NCBI GenBank assembly: GCA_030248225.1
Contig: JASANE010027696.1
Location: 26,217 to 90,216, forward strand
DNA length: 64,000 nucleotides
Origin: Trileptium ribeirensis
Lineage: Eukaryota; Nematoda; Enoplea; Enoplida; Thoracostomopsidae
Direction of reading: 5' to 3'
Shown: in pieces, positions 12,625 through 23,879 of the stretch
Position numbering within the stretch: the first letter of the stretch is position 1
How the letters are laid out: each line of letters opens with the position of its first letter
The notes under the pieces: generated by a model
What the model saw: only the letters and a program-made list of their open reading frames with translations
Told to the model about the DNA's origin: nothing
Databases searched by the model: none
Position numbers and translations under genes: made by a program

Positions 12625-13795
12625 CTATAAAATATAAGAAACACAAAACATTCAGTCAGGCGCCTGAACAGTTACTGTGCAATAAAAAAGTCATATCTAG
12701 CTGATACAAAGGTATCCACTGACGTTACATTATACAGTGCTGCCCGGAAAAAATGGTCATAGACCATTACAGTCAACTATACTAGAAACTTGTCAGCGAT
12801 GTTGAAACGAAGCTAGCGTGGTTTCATTTTTAGTTATCATTTTGTTTAATCATCTGTAACAAGCTGTATTTGATGTACATATCACCATAACAACCCAACT
12901 CTGAATCCATTGAAGATCCTAAAACCTCGTGGATCCTAAAACCCATCGAAAACAATTAACAACGCATCAAGTGTTTGTGCTGGTCTTTAGATAACCAAAC
13001 CATCGTATTCAGCTTACCGAAAACCATATACAAACAATTCTTGATGACCTGTACGCAATCAACCAAACAACTTAAGCGAGTCTATATTCTGGAAATCGTG
13101 TTCAGTGACCCTAAACCCATTGAAACCCCATTAAATTCATGAAATATGCAAGATAGACTCTGGATAACCAAATCATAGTATTCGAAATACTGCAAAACTT
13201 CTATATAAACTATTTTTGATGCCACGTACCAAACTACTGAAGACATACTATTTTCTGGAAATAGGGTTCATTGACCCAAAACCCATTGAAACCCCATGGA
13301 AAGGTTTGAAATATGCATGGTGGATTCAATATAACCATATTATTATTTCAGTAATACCTACATATAGACCAGTGTTGATGCCCTGCAAGCAATATGTAAT
13401 CAGACAAATGAAAACGTACGTTTTAGAAATAGCGTTTGTCGACCGTAAAACTCTTGAAATCCAAAGAAAAGCTATAATATAGTCAAATTGGACTCTACAT
13501 ACCAAAACCATCGTATCCAACGTACATGGTAACCTAATATGCACTCATTGTAAAGCAAAAAACAAGCACTAACAAGGCGAAATCTAAAAATCGCTATTTT
13601 GGCAAAGGGTTGTTGAACCATATATTAAGGTATTAAGGCCCACAGCAGACTAGAGAGTGGTCCCACAAAAAATAGTAGTCAGCAAATTGTATATCGCCAT
13701 GAGCTGATTCTACGCGAAGATCTCCATTTTTCAATGAGAAGACTGTGTCCCGAGATATGCGCTGCGAAAGACTGGTACACGTATGGCCAGATTTA

Positions 13796-14562
13796 TGCGT
13801 GAATAAACTTAACGTCACCCCGCCAACCATCCTATTCTGTCATTACCGACAGGGGCGTAGCCAGGGGGAATCCCAACCGCCCTCCCCGAAATTTTTTGAC
13901 CTTAAAAATTACCCATTGTCCCCCCTTAGTAAAAAAATTTTCTCAGCTGTACTGCACTTTACCTGTCGGAGTACCCTGGAAATTGCTTTTTTCGCTTTAA
14001 AAATGTAAAATTCGGCCCTGCGGCGCAAAAATACACCGCCGGGAGGAACGAATCGACATAAGATCTCAGCCTGAGTCAGACAATCCCCCCCGAAATTTTT
14101 TCCTATCTACGCTCATGATTACCGATATCGAATCGTAAACCCTTGTTACGGAAAACAGGCTTAATTTCATTCAGTCTTTCACTAACCGAAAATTGGCAAA
14201 ATCAAATTCAAGTGTCAGGAATTAGACCTTGTGTTCGAACTAAATTTTGGCGATTTCAGTTTGCAGAAATTCCGTTCCCTCATGTATTATCATTTAAATT
14301 TGGATTATACAGTGTTCGCGAACATATTTAATGCAAAAGTGACGTCACAATCAAATCGACAAAGTTTCGTTCTCAAACATTTGGGTAATTTTACTTCAAT
14401 TTTCGCGAACACAAAATTGTTCGATTTCAATCGCGAGCGCCGTGTTCGCGAACAGTTTTACGCCGGATTTAAATTGACCAAAAACAACAAATTACGTTAC
14501 AAATTTTATCCAAAAATACAAAATAGGATGGTTGCCGGGGTCGTTTTAAATTTACTCGCACA
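13796..14562. mobile_element. TIR element with TTAA-like target duplication
   Basis: The ends are inverted repeats of about 45 bp with roughly 75-80 percent match: left TGCGTGAATAAACTTAACGT..., right end reverse complement TGTGCGAGTAAATTTAAAAC..., then both continue toward CCAACCATCCTATT. TTTA precedes and TTAA follows. The uninterrupted repeat copy at about 46494 has a single TTTG at the same place, which supports a 4-bp target duplication of TTAA type. A TTAA-type site suggests a piggyBac-like element, but no transposase is present and the family is not proven. The interior has several palindromic ttcgcgaa boxes and a nested hAT-type MITE. Confidence 0.7.
13850..14117. mobile_element. hAT-type MITE, nested, with 8-bp target duplication
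   Basis: A 268-bp element begins CAGGGGCGTAGCCAGG and ends CTATCTACGCTCATG, an imperfect inverted repeat of that start. It is flanked on both sides by attaccga (13842-13849 and 14118-14125), an exact 8-bp target duplication as made by hAT transposases. The interior is rich in poly-C/poly-G and aaatttttt runs and has no transposase. It sits inside the TIR element 13796-14562. Confidence 0.88.
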
Positions 14563-14748
14563 TTAACAAAGAACCATTAAAAACCTATTTTTACCATTTT
14601 GACCCGGACATGGGATCGGAGCTGTTCGCGTTCAACTAAAGGGCACATAGTTGTCAGTTTTGCTATGGATCAAAAAATTGTCAAATACGTTCGTCCAAAA
14701 ATGAGTTATGAATAACAGCGACAGACAAGAAGAAATTTCAAAGATTCC

Positions 14749-15860
14749 CCCTCCCAGAGCCGTGGAAACCTCGCTCACTCCGTTTCAATTTAACAATAAA
14801 GACTCAATCCAGGCCCATTGTGTCTTCTTTATTACCCGCCAGAAGGAACACACAATCTTAAGTTTCGATTCCGAGTTGTCGCATAACATTCATACAATAA
14901 CTAGATAGCAATGAAAAATGCAAACGAATGCTCTGTACCTACAACAGCTTTATCCAATCGTTTTAGAAATTTTACTGATAAATTTTTGTGTTTCTACACC
15001 CCTGGCATTACCGATACAATCAATCTCAAAGAATTTAAATCCTTGTTTATGAGTCACATAGGTACAGCACGTGGGAAATTTATGGCCCCAGAACCAACTC
15101 CCAGATAAGTAAACATTTTATGATATAAATTATATATCTTATGGTACTCGTCCAGCGAATGATGTAAGCATACGTGATGACTCCAACAGTGTAATACACT
15201 TTAAATCATAACAATTTGGAGAAAATACTAACTTGGTTTAAAAATACCACTGAAAAATAGTTTAGTGCTATAATGATAAAGCTCACGACTGCTGAGGTTG
15301 TGTTGCATCTAATTTCACGCCTGAATGAGCATTTTGGCTTTAGAATTCCACATAAAAACAAATATTGATACAGGATTTTAAAAGGCACAGCGACAAACAC
15401 ATTTTCGCTATTGTTTACTAAAACCATTATCAGTTCAGTTTAAGGTTTATATTTTGATCAATCTGTAGTAAATATCTAATATTGCTACGGGGCAAGATAC
15501 ATTTTAGTCTAAATGTACCGATTCTAAAAATAGGTTGAAAAATTGCCGACAGCTTGAGTTACAATGAAGCACATGAAAAAATCGTGTCAAAAATATAATC
15601 GTAATAACAACAATATAATCATTTGAAACGCAGTACAAATGTAAAATCAACAGTTTACGGTCTTGTTCCTCAATACAGTGAAAATTTGGACAACGTGCAT
15701 GAAATTGAACGCGACCCCCCCCCCCCCCCAAAAGAAATTTTTAAGCAAATTTGCATTATATTTATATTTTAACGTAGGGTTTTTTACGGATTATGCCATG
15801 CTATGTTATCTGGAGAGTGCTGGATAAAAAATTCGCCAAGAGCATATTAAACCTAGAACA
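14749..15860. other. Intronic sequence without a gene
   Basis: End of intron 2 of the MFSD10-like gene. Small ORFs (for example 14708-14908, 14911-15108, 15206-15427 minus) show no domain. A run of about 14 C with few interruptions lies at 15715-15729. Confidence 0.45.
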
Positions 15861-15925
15861 GCCCAAAATTCTACCACGGGCACCCGTTCTGAACCAGGGT
15901 GACCGAAAAATGTCAGCACTCCGGC
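15861..15925 (-). mobile_element. Fragment of the GGGCTCTCC MITE family
   Basis: The string gcccaaaatt...gggcacccgttctgaacc...ccgaaaaatgtcagcac is the reverse complement of the 43300-43375 part of the MITE at 43274-43654, with a few differences. The fragment is only about 65 bp and ends some 40 bp from the 3' edge of the adjacent exon. Confidence 0.65.
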
Positions 15926-15966
15926 TTGGTGAAGCCAGCCAAGTATTTTATATTCTTCATACTTAC

Positions 15967-16116
15967 GATAGAAAATAATAGCAATGGCTTCCTTCCGAAG
16001 GAATCAGATAAGGCACCGCAAAAAGGCGATGATAGAAATTGAAGAAATGAAAACATTGATCCCATCATACCTGAAATTAAATAACCACACTGATACAATA
16101 ACGAATCGCGGTGATT
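15967..16116 (-). CDS. MFSD10: MFSD10-like transporter, exon 2 (codons 40-89)
   Basis: 50 codons in phase 0. The exon reads NHRDSLLYQCGYLISGMMGS and then MFSFLQFLSSPFCGALSDSF and GRKPLLLFSI. The G-(A/x)-x-S-D-x-x-G-R-(K/R)-P block is the MFS signature between helices 2 and 3 and is nearly ideal here. The acceptor is tattccag/AATCAC and the donor is ATC/GTAAGT. The acceptor at 16070 (aatttcag/GT) would be an alternative, but it breaks the phase with exon 1. The luminal loop between helices 1 and 2 would be shorter than in vertebrate MFSD10; either that loop is really short or a small upstream exon was missed. Confidence 0.87.
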
Positions 16117-18270
16117 CTGGAATAGGCGAGAAGGGAGACAACACTTGTTTCCCGAATGCGACCCGTTTAGGCGACATCCCCTAAACCGCGACCCCAACAA
16201 TGATTCAATTGTGACCTAAATTTTTTGGACAACAGCAAAAATCCAATTTTGTAGTAAAAATTCAATAGAGCAGTTTATTGCAGCGCCAAAATAAACAAAT
16301 TTGTAGTCCTGGAGGCGTAACCACTGCATAGAATTACACTTTAAGAAATTTTGTTGTCATAATAGACCGAATTTGAATAGACTAAAAATTTCTTTACCAG
16401 CGACCCTTACTGTGGCCGCATCTGCACTCGAATTTGTGGGACCCCGGAACGATAGTATAAACATATGTCTATTACAACGAATTCTCAATATTTCTGATAA
16501 CTGGGTTTGGGCCGTCAAGATATTATACATAAGAAGATAATTATCCGCTAAAGTTCTTATCTTAGGCGTTCTACTAACTCAATAGTGTTACAAATCTTAA
16601 CAGCTTTACTGTTGTCCGTTTTTGCAGTAATCTGTGCACCTAGGCTTTCAAGTTCCTTGTCGTTGATTCTATTAAAAATTGATAACTCACAGTTAATAGG
16701 ATAAAACATAAACAGTTATATTAAATTTAACAATAATCTATATATACAGCGACATCCGTAGACGCTGTTGTTATTGTTAGCGACTAAGGCTACTCAACGG
16801 TGACTTGTTGAGAAAAGTGACAAATTTTCCCATCACTATGCTAGCCGGCAAGCAATATATAATGCAGCTGCTTCGGAGTACCCTAGCTTCGATAGGATTC
16901 TTCATAACGTCAAACATTTTTCTGAGTGCAACATCACCATGTCAAGATGTGTGGGGAAATGAATATATATTGCTGCCATTTTCCATCGACGTAGAAGGAC
17001 GACCACCGTAGTTTTGACGGCGTCGCCACTTCTGTATATCCAACAAATACTACTTCAACCAGTTTGTCATCAAAAGAAAACCTAAATCTTTCAACAATAG
17101 AAATAGGTCAACTATCCCACAATCCAGTACGATCGAAAATATGGCAATTATAGCGAAAGTAACCTGAACAGCAACTCTTAGGAACACAATATTACAACCA
17201 AAATAATAATTTCCAAATAATATCCTTTAGTTACACACATACCGCCAAAGAATACATAATTATATCTTGTGTTTTGAGGTACACCAATTAATGTTTGAAA
17301 CTTCGCTAGCTGTCGTTGAATCCGAAGGTAGAGACAGTCTTCCTGAAAGATAAACAGTTACCGTTACCGAGAACCAGAAGCATTTAGGCAATGTCACACT
17401 AATGGAGATTGTCACGACGGTCATGACAACACATTTTAGCAAAACGTTGTTTTTTTTTGGATTTTTCATCTAGCTACTTATTACATCAGAAAATACTCAC
17501 AATATATTACGATTTTGTAATTTATATACATTAAAATCAACTTTTCCCAAACCCAATCACACCGCGTTTAGTAAATAAATCTATTCATCAACGACAATCT
17601 TTCATGGCTAGTTTTGAACATGTGAAGACCTGTTTCAGGTATATACAGCTCGAACGAAGTGGAATGAATAAAAAAGTTTTTTGTTTGATCTTAACAAAAG
17701 TAGAATAGCTAATACTGTTTTAAATTTGATATTCGACTCATGAAATTTTAAGTAAAATGCCAGTATTAAACTAAAATGCAAAAAGATATCAACTAAAATG
17801 TCGCATCCAGATATCGTTCATGTTAAAAATCTGAAACGAGGTTATGTGAAAAACAGACTTACGTATTAATTTCAACTGGACATATTATTTTTATATGGCC
17901 TAATCTTAGCTAAGACTGAAAATAACTACTTATCAAATTTACTTTTTGTAGTAAGTTATGCTGCAAGAATAGAAAGACTGCTTTGTAATGCAATTCGTTG
18001 TGTGTTTGATTTTTATATCATATAGAATAAATTAATAAAGCAAAGAAATAACGTTCAAGCGGACAACCGTGCAACAACGAGAAACATAAACGCCGACAGA
18101 AGCTTGGCTTTGATGCATATTAAGAATAAACTATATATAATACAACAAACGGTATTACCAAGCAGCTGTCGTTAGCATTTGATTTTTTTATTATATCATT
18201 GAACAAATGAAAAACAACCAGATGCTACCCTACTTTCGGCCAACCGAATCTGACATTTCAGTTGATCCAA
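16117..18270. other. Intronic sequence without a gene
   Basis: Start of the 5.1-kb first intron of the MFSD10-like gene as modelled. AT-rich. ORFs such as 16805-17011 and 17260-17469 minus carry no recognisable motif. A missed short exon for the loop between helices 1 and 2 could lie here, but I could not find one. Confidence 0.45.
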
Positions 18271-18276
18271 AACAAA

Positions 18277-18443
18277 TATAGCACGCTTATTGTATTTGCC
18301 TCTCACAGGATTTTGAAGACAGATAGAATTAAACCACTGACTGAAATTCACCAATAAAAAATATAGCACGCTTATCGTATTTGCCTCTCACAGCATTTTG
18401 AAGACAGATACAATTAAACCAATGACTGAAATTCACCAATACA
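18277..18443 (+). repeat. Tandem duplication, 84-bp unit, two copies
   Basis: The unit atatagcacgcttat(t/c)gta... through gaaattcaccaata occurs at 18277 and again at 18361, with only about four differences. It is a recent local duplication within intron 1 of the MFSD10-like gene. Confidence 0.92.
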
Positions 18444-18560
18444 TATCGACATCTATTGAGATTAGTATCTATATATAAGTTAAACCTCTAGTCTGGCCTC
18501 TCCATTGCTGAAAATTTTTCCAGGATAAATGAATCAGAGGCCTCCGCGGTTCTGGCAGGT

Positions 18561-19127
18561 TTATATGTGAAAACGGGATGTTTTTAACGGGCGGGAGAAA
18601 AATTTTTCCACGAGAAGCCCAAAATTTTGCCCAGATCTCCCGCATACGGAGATCACAACTGTCACATCCTCAATCTTCAGGCATTGTAATGACATAGCAC
18701 CAGTGTCACTCGTGCCGTTTTGGACATTTCTGACAGTGAGTATCGGTAACCGCGTCATATACGGTGACGAGTTGTTGTACGACGGTAGCCGTGCTATATA
18801 TAGTAATGAACCATAGAATAGTCAACGCTCGCAGAGGATCGGTGTTCCGCTATAGGGGGAAGAGGTAGGGCTTACTCTCCTATCCGGCCGCAGACACTTA
18901 TTAGCCAATTCCTCCCACTCGAAAGTTAGTCCCCTAAATTTTTGATTTTCAACGCGAGAAATTTTTATGATTGACCATCGTAAGATGCAATTTCAGCGAA
19001 TTCTGATATTTTTGTCCATCTCAGTCGTACAATACAGTAATAGGGACCCGGACATGTATATATATAACAACCCATGTGTAAATATATAAATATACATATG
19101 TAATGTATTAGATTCATATGATATATA
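18561..19127. other. Intronic sequence without a gene
   Basis: No recognised coding sequence. The minus-strand ORF 18561-18758 has no domain. Some GC-richer blocks are present (18730-18900) but without matches elsewhere in the window that I noticed. Confidence 0.4.
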
Positions 19128-20607
19128 CTAGTGAAACTCGCTTGCGAGCCAGAATTCGAGTGGTGAGCACAATCCCCCGAAGTCTGTTGTAGAAACCACA
19201 CACAAACAAAACCTACGCGCAGTACGCAGGTGCAGCATTATATAAACCGTGAGTGATGAGTCATAGTTACGCCCCCCTCTTTTGATAGCCAACGTATGCA
19301 GTAGACAAAACATCATACAACGAGTACAAAAACAATCAACTAACAATTTAATAATTCAATAAAACCCTAAATTGACCGTGAAAAGAACGTTAAAGAATTC
19401 AAACCGACACTTGAGAAAAATCTCATTTTTATACCAGTATGAAGCAGAAGTGTGAAAATTATTTGCCACACAATATTTTTGACACTCGCAATGAGCTTGT
19501 TGGCCCAAAAAACACCATATTATAAGACATTAAAAGTAACAAAAAACACACATTTAGGTGCATTTCGCACGACTTTCACCAAATATGAAATTTGGCGCCA
19601 ACTTTAAGCTTATAGACTCCAGATTAGGAAGTAGTTGAAACACTTGTTATATATCATTGGAAAGCCCTGCTAAAGCTACATGGAATAGGCCTATTAGTTT
19701 GCGAATACCTCGTTTGCTTATTGAGAAAAATCGCAAAAACTGGAGGGGTTGCCCGAAAATGGGTTAAAATGACGTCATTTTGCACAATAACTTTTCCCAC
19801 GGGAAAAAATTCAAAAATCGGGCTGTCAGACTTGAACCCGGGAATACCTATTGTCAAAAGCCCGCCAAAACACTAAGCAGATATTTTCCGATCCTTTGCT
19901 TAATATTTACTAGTGAAGATCGCTTGCGAGCCAGAATTCGAGTGGTGAGAACAATCTCCCGAATTTTGTTGTAGAAAGCACACACAAACAATGCCTACAC
20001 ACAGTACCCAGGTGCAGCATTATATAAACCGTGAGTGATGAGTTATAGTTACGCCCGCCTCTTTTGATAGCCAACGTATGCAGTAGACAAAACATCATAC
20101 AACGAGTACAAAAACAATCAACTAACAATTTAATAATTCAATAAAACCCTAAATTGACCGTGAAAAGAACGTTAAAGAATTCAAACCGACACTTGAGAAA
20201 AATCTCATTTTTCATACCAAGTATGATGCAGAAGTGTGAAAATTATTTGCCACACAATATTTTTGACGCTCGCAATGAGCTTGTTGGCCCAGAAAACCAC
20301 ATATCGGACACTAAAACCAACAATAAGCACACATTTAGGTGCATTTCCCACGACTTTTCACCAAATATGAAATTTGGCGCCAACTATAAGCTTATAGACT
20401 CCAGATTGGGAAGTAGTTGAAAAACTTATTATATATCATTGGAAAGCCATGGTAAAGCTACATAGAATAGGCCTATTAGTTTGCGGATACCTCGTGTACT
20501 TATTGAGAAAAGTCGCAAAAACCGGAGGGGTCCCGAAAAATGGGCCAAAATGACGGCATTTTGCCCCATAACTTTTCCCACGGCAAAAAATTCAAAAATC
20601 GGGCTCC
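19128..20607 (+). repeat. Tandem duplication of about 700 bp with 782-bp spacing
   Basis: The block from ctagtgaa(ac/ga)tcgcttgcgag at 19128 to aaaaatcgggct near 19823 recurs from 19910 to 20607. The two copies are about 90 percent identical, including two parallel 72-codon minus-strand ORFs (19128-19346 and 19910-20128) that differ at several residues. After the shared block the copies differ (19824-19909 versus 20608-20740). The second tail contains a tcaaaatccgcccaaccgtt / acagacacacacc motif pair common at the ends of invertebrate repeats. Neither ORF has a recognised domain. Confidence 0.92.
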
Positions 20608-20740
20608 GTCACTACACCTAAATCGACCATTGCGGTTGCATCAAAATCCGCCCAACCGTTATCGACATCCAGGTGCGACAGACACACACCGACAGGACCT
20701 CCTCAACCCCCTCCAAAGACAAAATTGAAAATTCTCGGTC

Positions 20741-21262
20741 CACGCGAATTCAATTATATATAATTTACGGAAGAACAATAATCTAAAGTGTGATAATGAT
20801 AAAACCTATAATAAAACCTTCCATTATTTTTAAAGTAAGATATAAAAGTTCACTAATCAAGAACAAAGTCTACAAATAACTTATATCCCGAGGGCAGAAC
20901 AAACTGATCAGGTAGCGTGATCGAAGGCCAGCAACACAAGATAGGCCACCGGGTCCCTTTCCCGCCACAGTGGAATCTTGTTAGTTATTAATTTATATAT
21001 AAATTCATCTGTGAGAGACCAATGTTTAGCGAAATTGTCATAAAAGACAGAATTTTAATATTTTCTCTGTATGTTAACGCTTTGTCGCGGTTCTGTCCTC
21101 TATATTTTTAAGTTACCATTTTCTATTCCACGAAACCTAAACACTTGCAGTAAGCGATAATCAGTCATTATGTTTGTCATGTTTTGGAATCTTACATTGC
21201 TTAGAGCGCAAAATTGTTTTATTAGAAGCAAAATATATATATATAAATATTATTACACCTAC
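20741..21262. other. Intronic sequence without a gene
   Basis: AT-rich stretch before the first recognised coding exon, with nothing recognised. Confidence 0.45.
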
Positions 21263-21379
21263 CGTCTGTTGTGTATCAAAATAGAACTCCATAATTGCAG
21301 GAAACAATGGTAAAATAGATGTGAAAGCTATGAGGTCAAACAACAGTACTACGAATAAAACGAGCAGTGTATATTGCAT
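21263..21379 (-). CDS. MFSD10: MFSD10-like transporter, exon 1 (codons 1-39)
   Basis: Begins with ATG at 21379-21377: MQYTLLVLFVVLLFDLIAFT then SILPLFPAIMEFYFDTQQT, followed by donor ACG/GTAGGT, phase 0. The F-D-L-x-A-F-T-x-x-L-P-L-x-P block is the first transmembrane helix and is distinctive for MFSD10 proteins (DLLAFTLLLPLLP-like). The reading frame is open eight codons further upstream without an in-frame ATG, so the true N-terminus could be longer or begin in an upstream exon. No promoter element was recognised. Confidence 0.82.
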
Positions 21380-21530
21380 CGCAGTATATTTATGATACAA
21401 TAAGTCAAATATAAATACTTCTAGCTGAATTTAATGAATGATGATTACGCAATTATATACGCTTATAACTGCGGCGTCGAATTGTTTGAACCGAAGAATA
21501 TTAATTACATCACGTAGTGTGTAGAAATAG

Positions 21531-21900
21531 ACTAGCATCTTGCAAGCGAGGATGAAACGAATCTAGAGTGGTTTCGTTTATAATTTGTTGTAGCATGTAA
21601 AGTGCATTATGTTTGATGCATAATACTGCCCTAAAACTTCGGATACCTAAACACATTGAAAAATCTAAAACCTTTTCGATCCTAGATCTATTGAAGGCAT
21701 CTGAAAACCCATTAAATATTCGTATCATTCTCTACTTGACCAAACCATCTTATTCAGCGCCCCGAAATACCTCTAGATAATTCGTGAAGCCCCGTTCACA
21801 ATACTTAAGCCACTGAAGACAGACAACATTCTGGCAATAGGATTCGATGATCCTAAATCATAAATCCTAAATCACATCGATAATACATAAACGTTAAGCA
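21531..21900 (+). repeat. Partial copy of the 12780/45610 repeat family
   Basis: Starts actagcatcttgcaagcgag.gatgaaacga..ctagagtggtttcgttt, then continues with diverged blocks of the type cctaaaac...ttgaaaa. Later pieces include ccatcttattcagcg and a second ctggcaatagg block. The match to 12780 and 45610 is clear at the start and weak toward the end. Confidence 0.65.
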
Positions 21901-22438
21901 AATAGTAAGTAAAAGTAAAACAGTAAACAAAACGGGGAGATGAATCTAAAAATAAAGAAAAACAACAAACTGGGGTGCAACTGGCTCCCTACGTTTACCA
22001 GGGACCTAAAATGTAAAAAGAAATTTAAACAAAACCTTTAGGTTAGCTTAGGGGACTTTAATAAAATTATATAACACTCATATATAATTGTACTAGCAGG
22101 AAAAAAATGTCCTTAACCGGCATGGAAAAAGGAACCCCTGAATGTTATTAGGAAAAGTATAACGTCACGTAATGCGTACATAATTGGGCATGTGAAACAG
22201 AGTTGTCGGTGAAAAATGCTCTTGCACTAATAACGAAATACCGCGGTAATGCGTTATGGCAATGCTTTTGATTTAAAGATGTATATTACTTAATGGTACG
22301 AAGATATGTCGTTTGTCGTTGCGATGGGAAACTGCTCTATTTCTTCAACTTCTTCTCATTTGTGAATTTTTAACCTATACATATGTATTTATTTAAGTAA
22401 GACTCCTCAACTTAATGTTTAGATTTTTTGTATTTTTG
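21901..22438. other. No gene recognised
   Basis: AT-rich sequence between the first MFSD10-like exon and a retroelement fragment. The 5' untranslated region and promoter of the MFSD10-like gene could lie within 21.4-22.4 kb, but nothing marks them. Confidence 0.35.
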
Positions 22439-23852
22439 CCTGCCGGATGCTCATCTAACATCTTAGTTTGTCTCCCTAGTTTGCTGGTAATAACATTTAT
22501 CAACGCACTAATACCAGGAGTGTGGAAACAATTGTTCGTAGGCAAGATTTATAACTCCGAGAACTGGTTCAGCGAGCGCTACACATCGAACAGTTTACAG
22601 AAGTTCGCATGCAGATAAATTTAGTGGTAGTGGACATCCGCACTTGGCACCTATACCCTCGGGTTGCACAAATAATGACCGGAATAGCTGGTGGAATAAT
22701 AACCGGGTATGGCCAGTTAGATATATTCCAGGTTCGGCTCAAGATACTGGCACAGCGTGCGGGCAGTCGAGGACTGCTACAGCTCAACAATCGTTATCGC
22801 GAGAAATTCGTCGGTCTCGATCAGTGGGATCCCGAAATCGACAAAATTATATATAGTGAAAATAGCGAACGGCCAGAATGTTCGTGCTATAATTGCGCCA
22901 ATTTAAGTCACATTAGTCAGAACTGCTCGAACAAACAGCAAACATATAGTCGGTCACCGAAGAAAAACTCGAAGCGTGCACTAGGTTGTTTGAACAGGGA
23001 CCCACACTGCCTTTGTGCTATCAGTTCAAGCATGGGGTACTATTAGTTTGTGCTTTCAGGTTGGCGTTGGGCTTTGTACTTGTATGCACCAATCGCGTGG
23101 TAAAAAAAACTAGAAAATCGCAGGAGCCCGCCGCGGTATCAATGCTTAGTCGGCAGAGGCAAAAACGACCACATAAGCTTAGATATAAAATTAATACGCA
23201 TCAGCGTCCTACCGCAGAAAACGCAACGGAAGCTAGGGCGGAACACATGTCGCCATTTCAGATATTGCGCGGTAACATACCAAATATTGTGCGGTCTCGG
23301 GATGAATCGGAAGAATCCAATCGGAAACATCTATGGAATATGGGAAGTGTATGATACGAAGATGGGTGAAACATCAGCTGCTGCAGTTGCTGGCGTTGGA
23401 CCTAAGAAGCACGCGTGGAACTACGTCGTAGTGGGCCTCTGTGGTATCAAGGTAATGGCAGAAATAACAAACATGGTATCCTAAGTCTACGAACGGTATT
23501 TCTCGCACTATCCGCTTGTACGAGAGCATGTATGGTGTACCGTGTTCGACGGGAAAGAATTGGATTGACGTGATGTTTAGTTAGTGGCGGAACTGGGTTC
23601 AGTAAATCTTCCGGTACACGTAATGGTAATGCGAAAATTACCCGTGTGACTGCTAATCGGTGACGATATGCTAATTGCGTTCGGCGTTGTGATTGATTAC
23701 TATTATAATCAAACACTAGTGAAAAAGGACCCTATGCCTACGTGGACGTGGGAACTAAGACCGCGCCAACCCCCGAGACGAACTGAAAATTCGTCAGATA
23801 CGTCGGGATTCCCTGCCGGATTCTCATCTAATATCTTAGTTTGTCTCCCTAG
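22439..23852 (+). mobile_element. Ty3/gypsy gag fragment, copy 1, flanked by 41-bp direct repeats
   Basis: From 22480 on, the sequence aligns with the gag of the second copy (26815 on): ttgctggtaa.aacatttatcaa, gtggaaa.aattgttcg, acagaagttcgcatgcagataaat. A 145-codon ORF at 22609-23046 carries a zinc knuckle CYNCANLSHISQNC (C-x2-C-x4-H-x4-C), which marks retroviral-type nucleocapsid. A later block (cagcgtcctaccgcagaaaa, 23202) also matches copy 2 (27373). RT is absent. A 41-bp sequence, cctgccgga...tctccctag, stands at 22439-22479 and again at 23812-23852 with about two differences. This is too long for a normal integrase target duplication. Confidence 0.8.
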
Positions 23853-23879
23853 GTAAGTAATTAACTAAAAGCTTTATTC

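Larger units (their letters stand above)
12780..14748 (+). repeat. Long dispersed repeat, interrupted copy (family of 45610-46680)
   Basis: It opens with a (a)cttg.cagcgatg.tgaaacgaagc block and shares with 45610-46680 a long series of blocks in order. These include tggtttcattttta, atcattttgtttaatca, acaacgcatcaagt, ccatcgtattcagc, atgagctgattct, gtgtc(c/g)cgaga, and finally gttcaactaaagggcaca. Internal sub-repeats with ataaccaaa.cat.gtattc occur several times. The copy is split by a 767-bp element at 13796-14562. It lies in intron 2 of the MFSD10-like gene. Confidence 0.8.

Noticed and set aside
17260..17469. Minus-strand 69-codon ORF in MFSD10-like intron 1, considered as a missing exon
   Set aside because: Its hydrophobic start does not match any helix of the family, and splice sites in phase 0 are missing.
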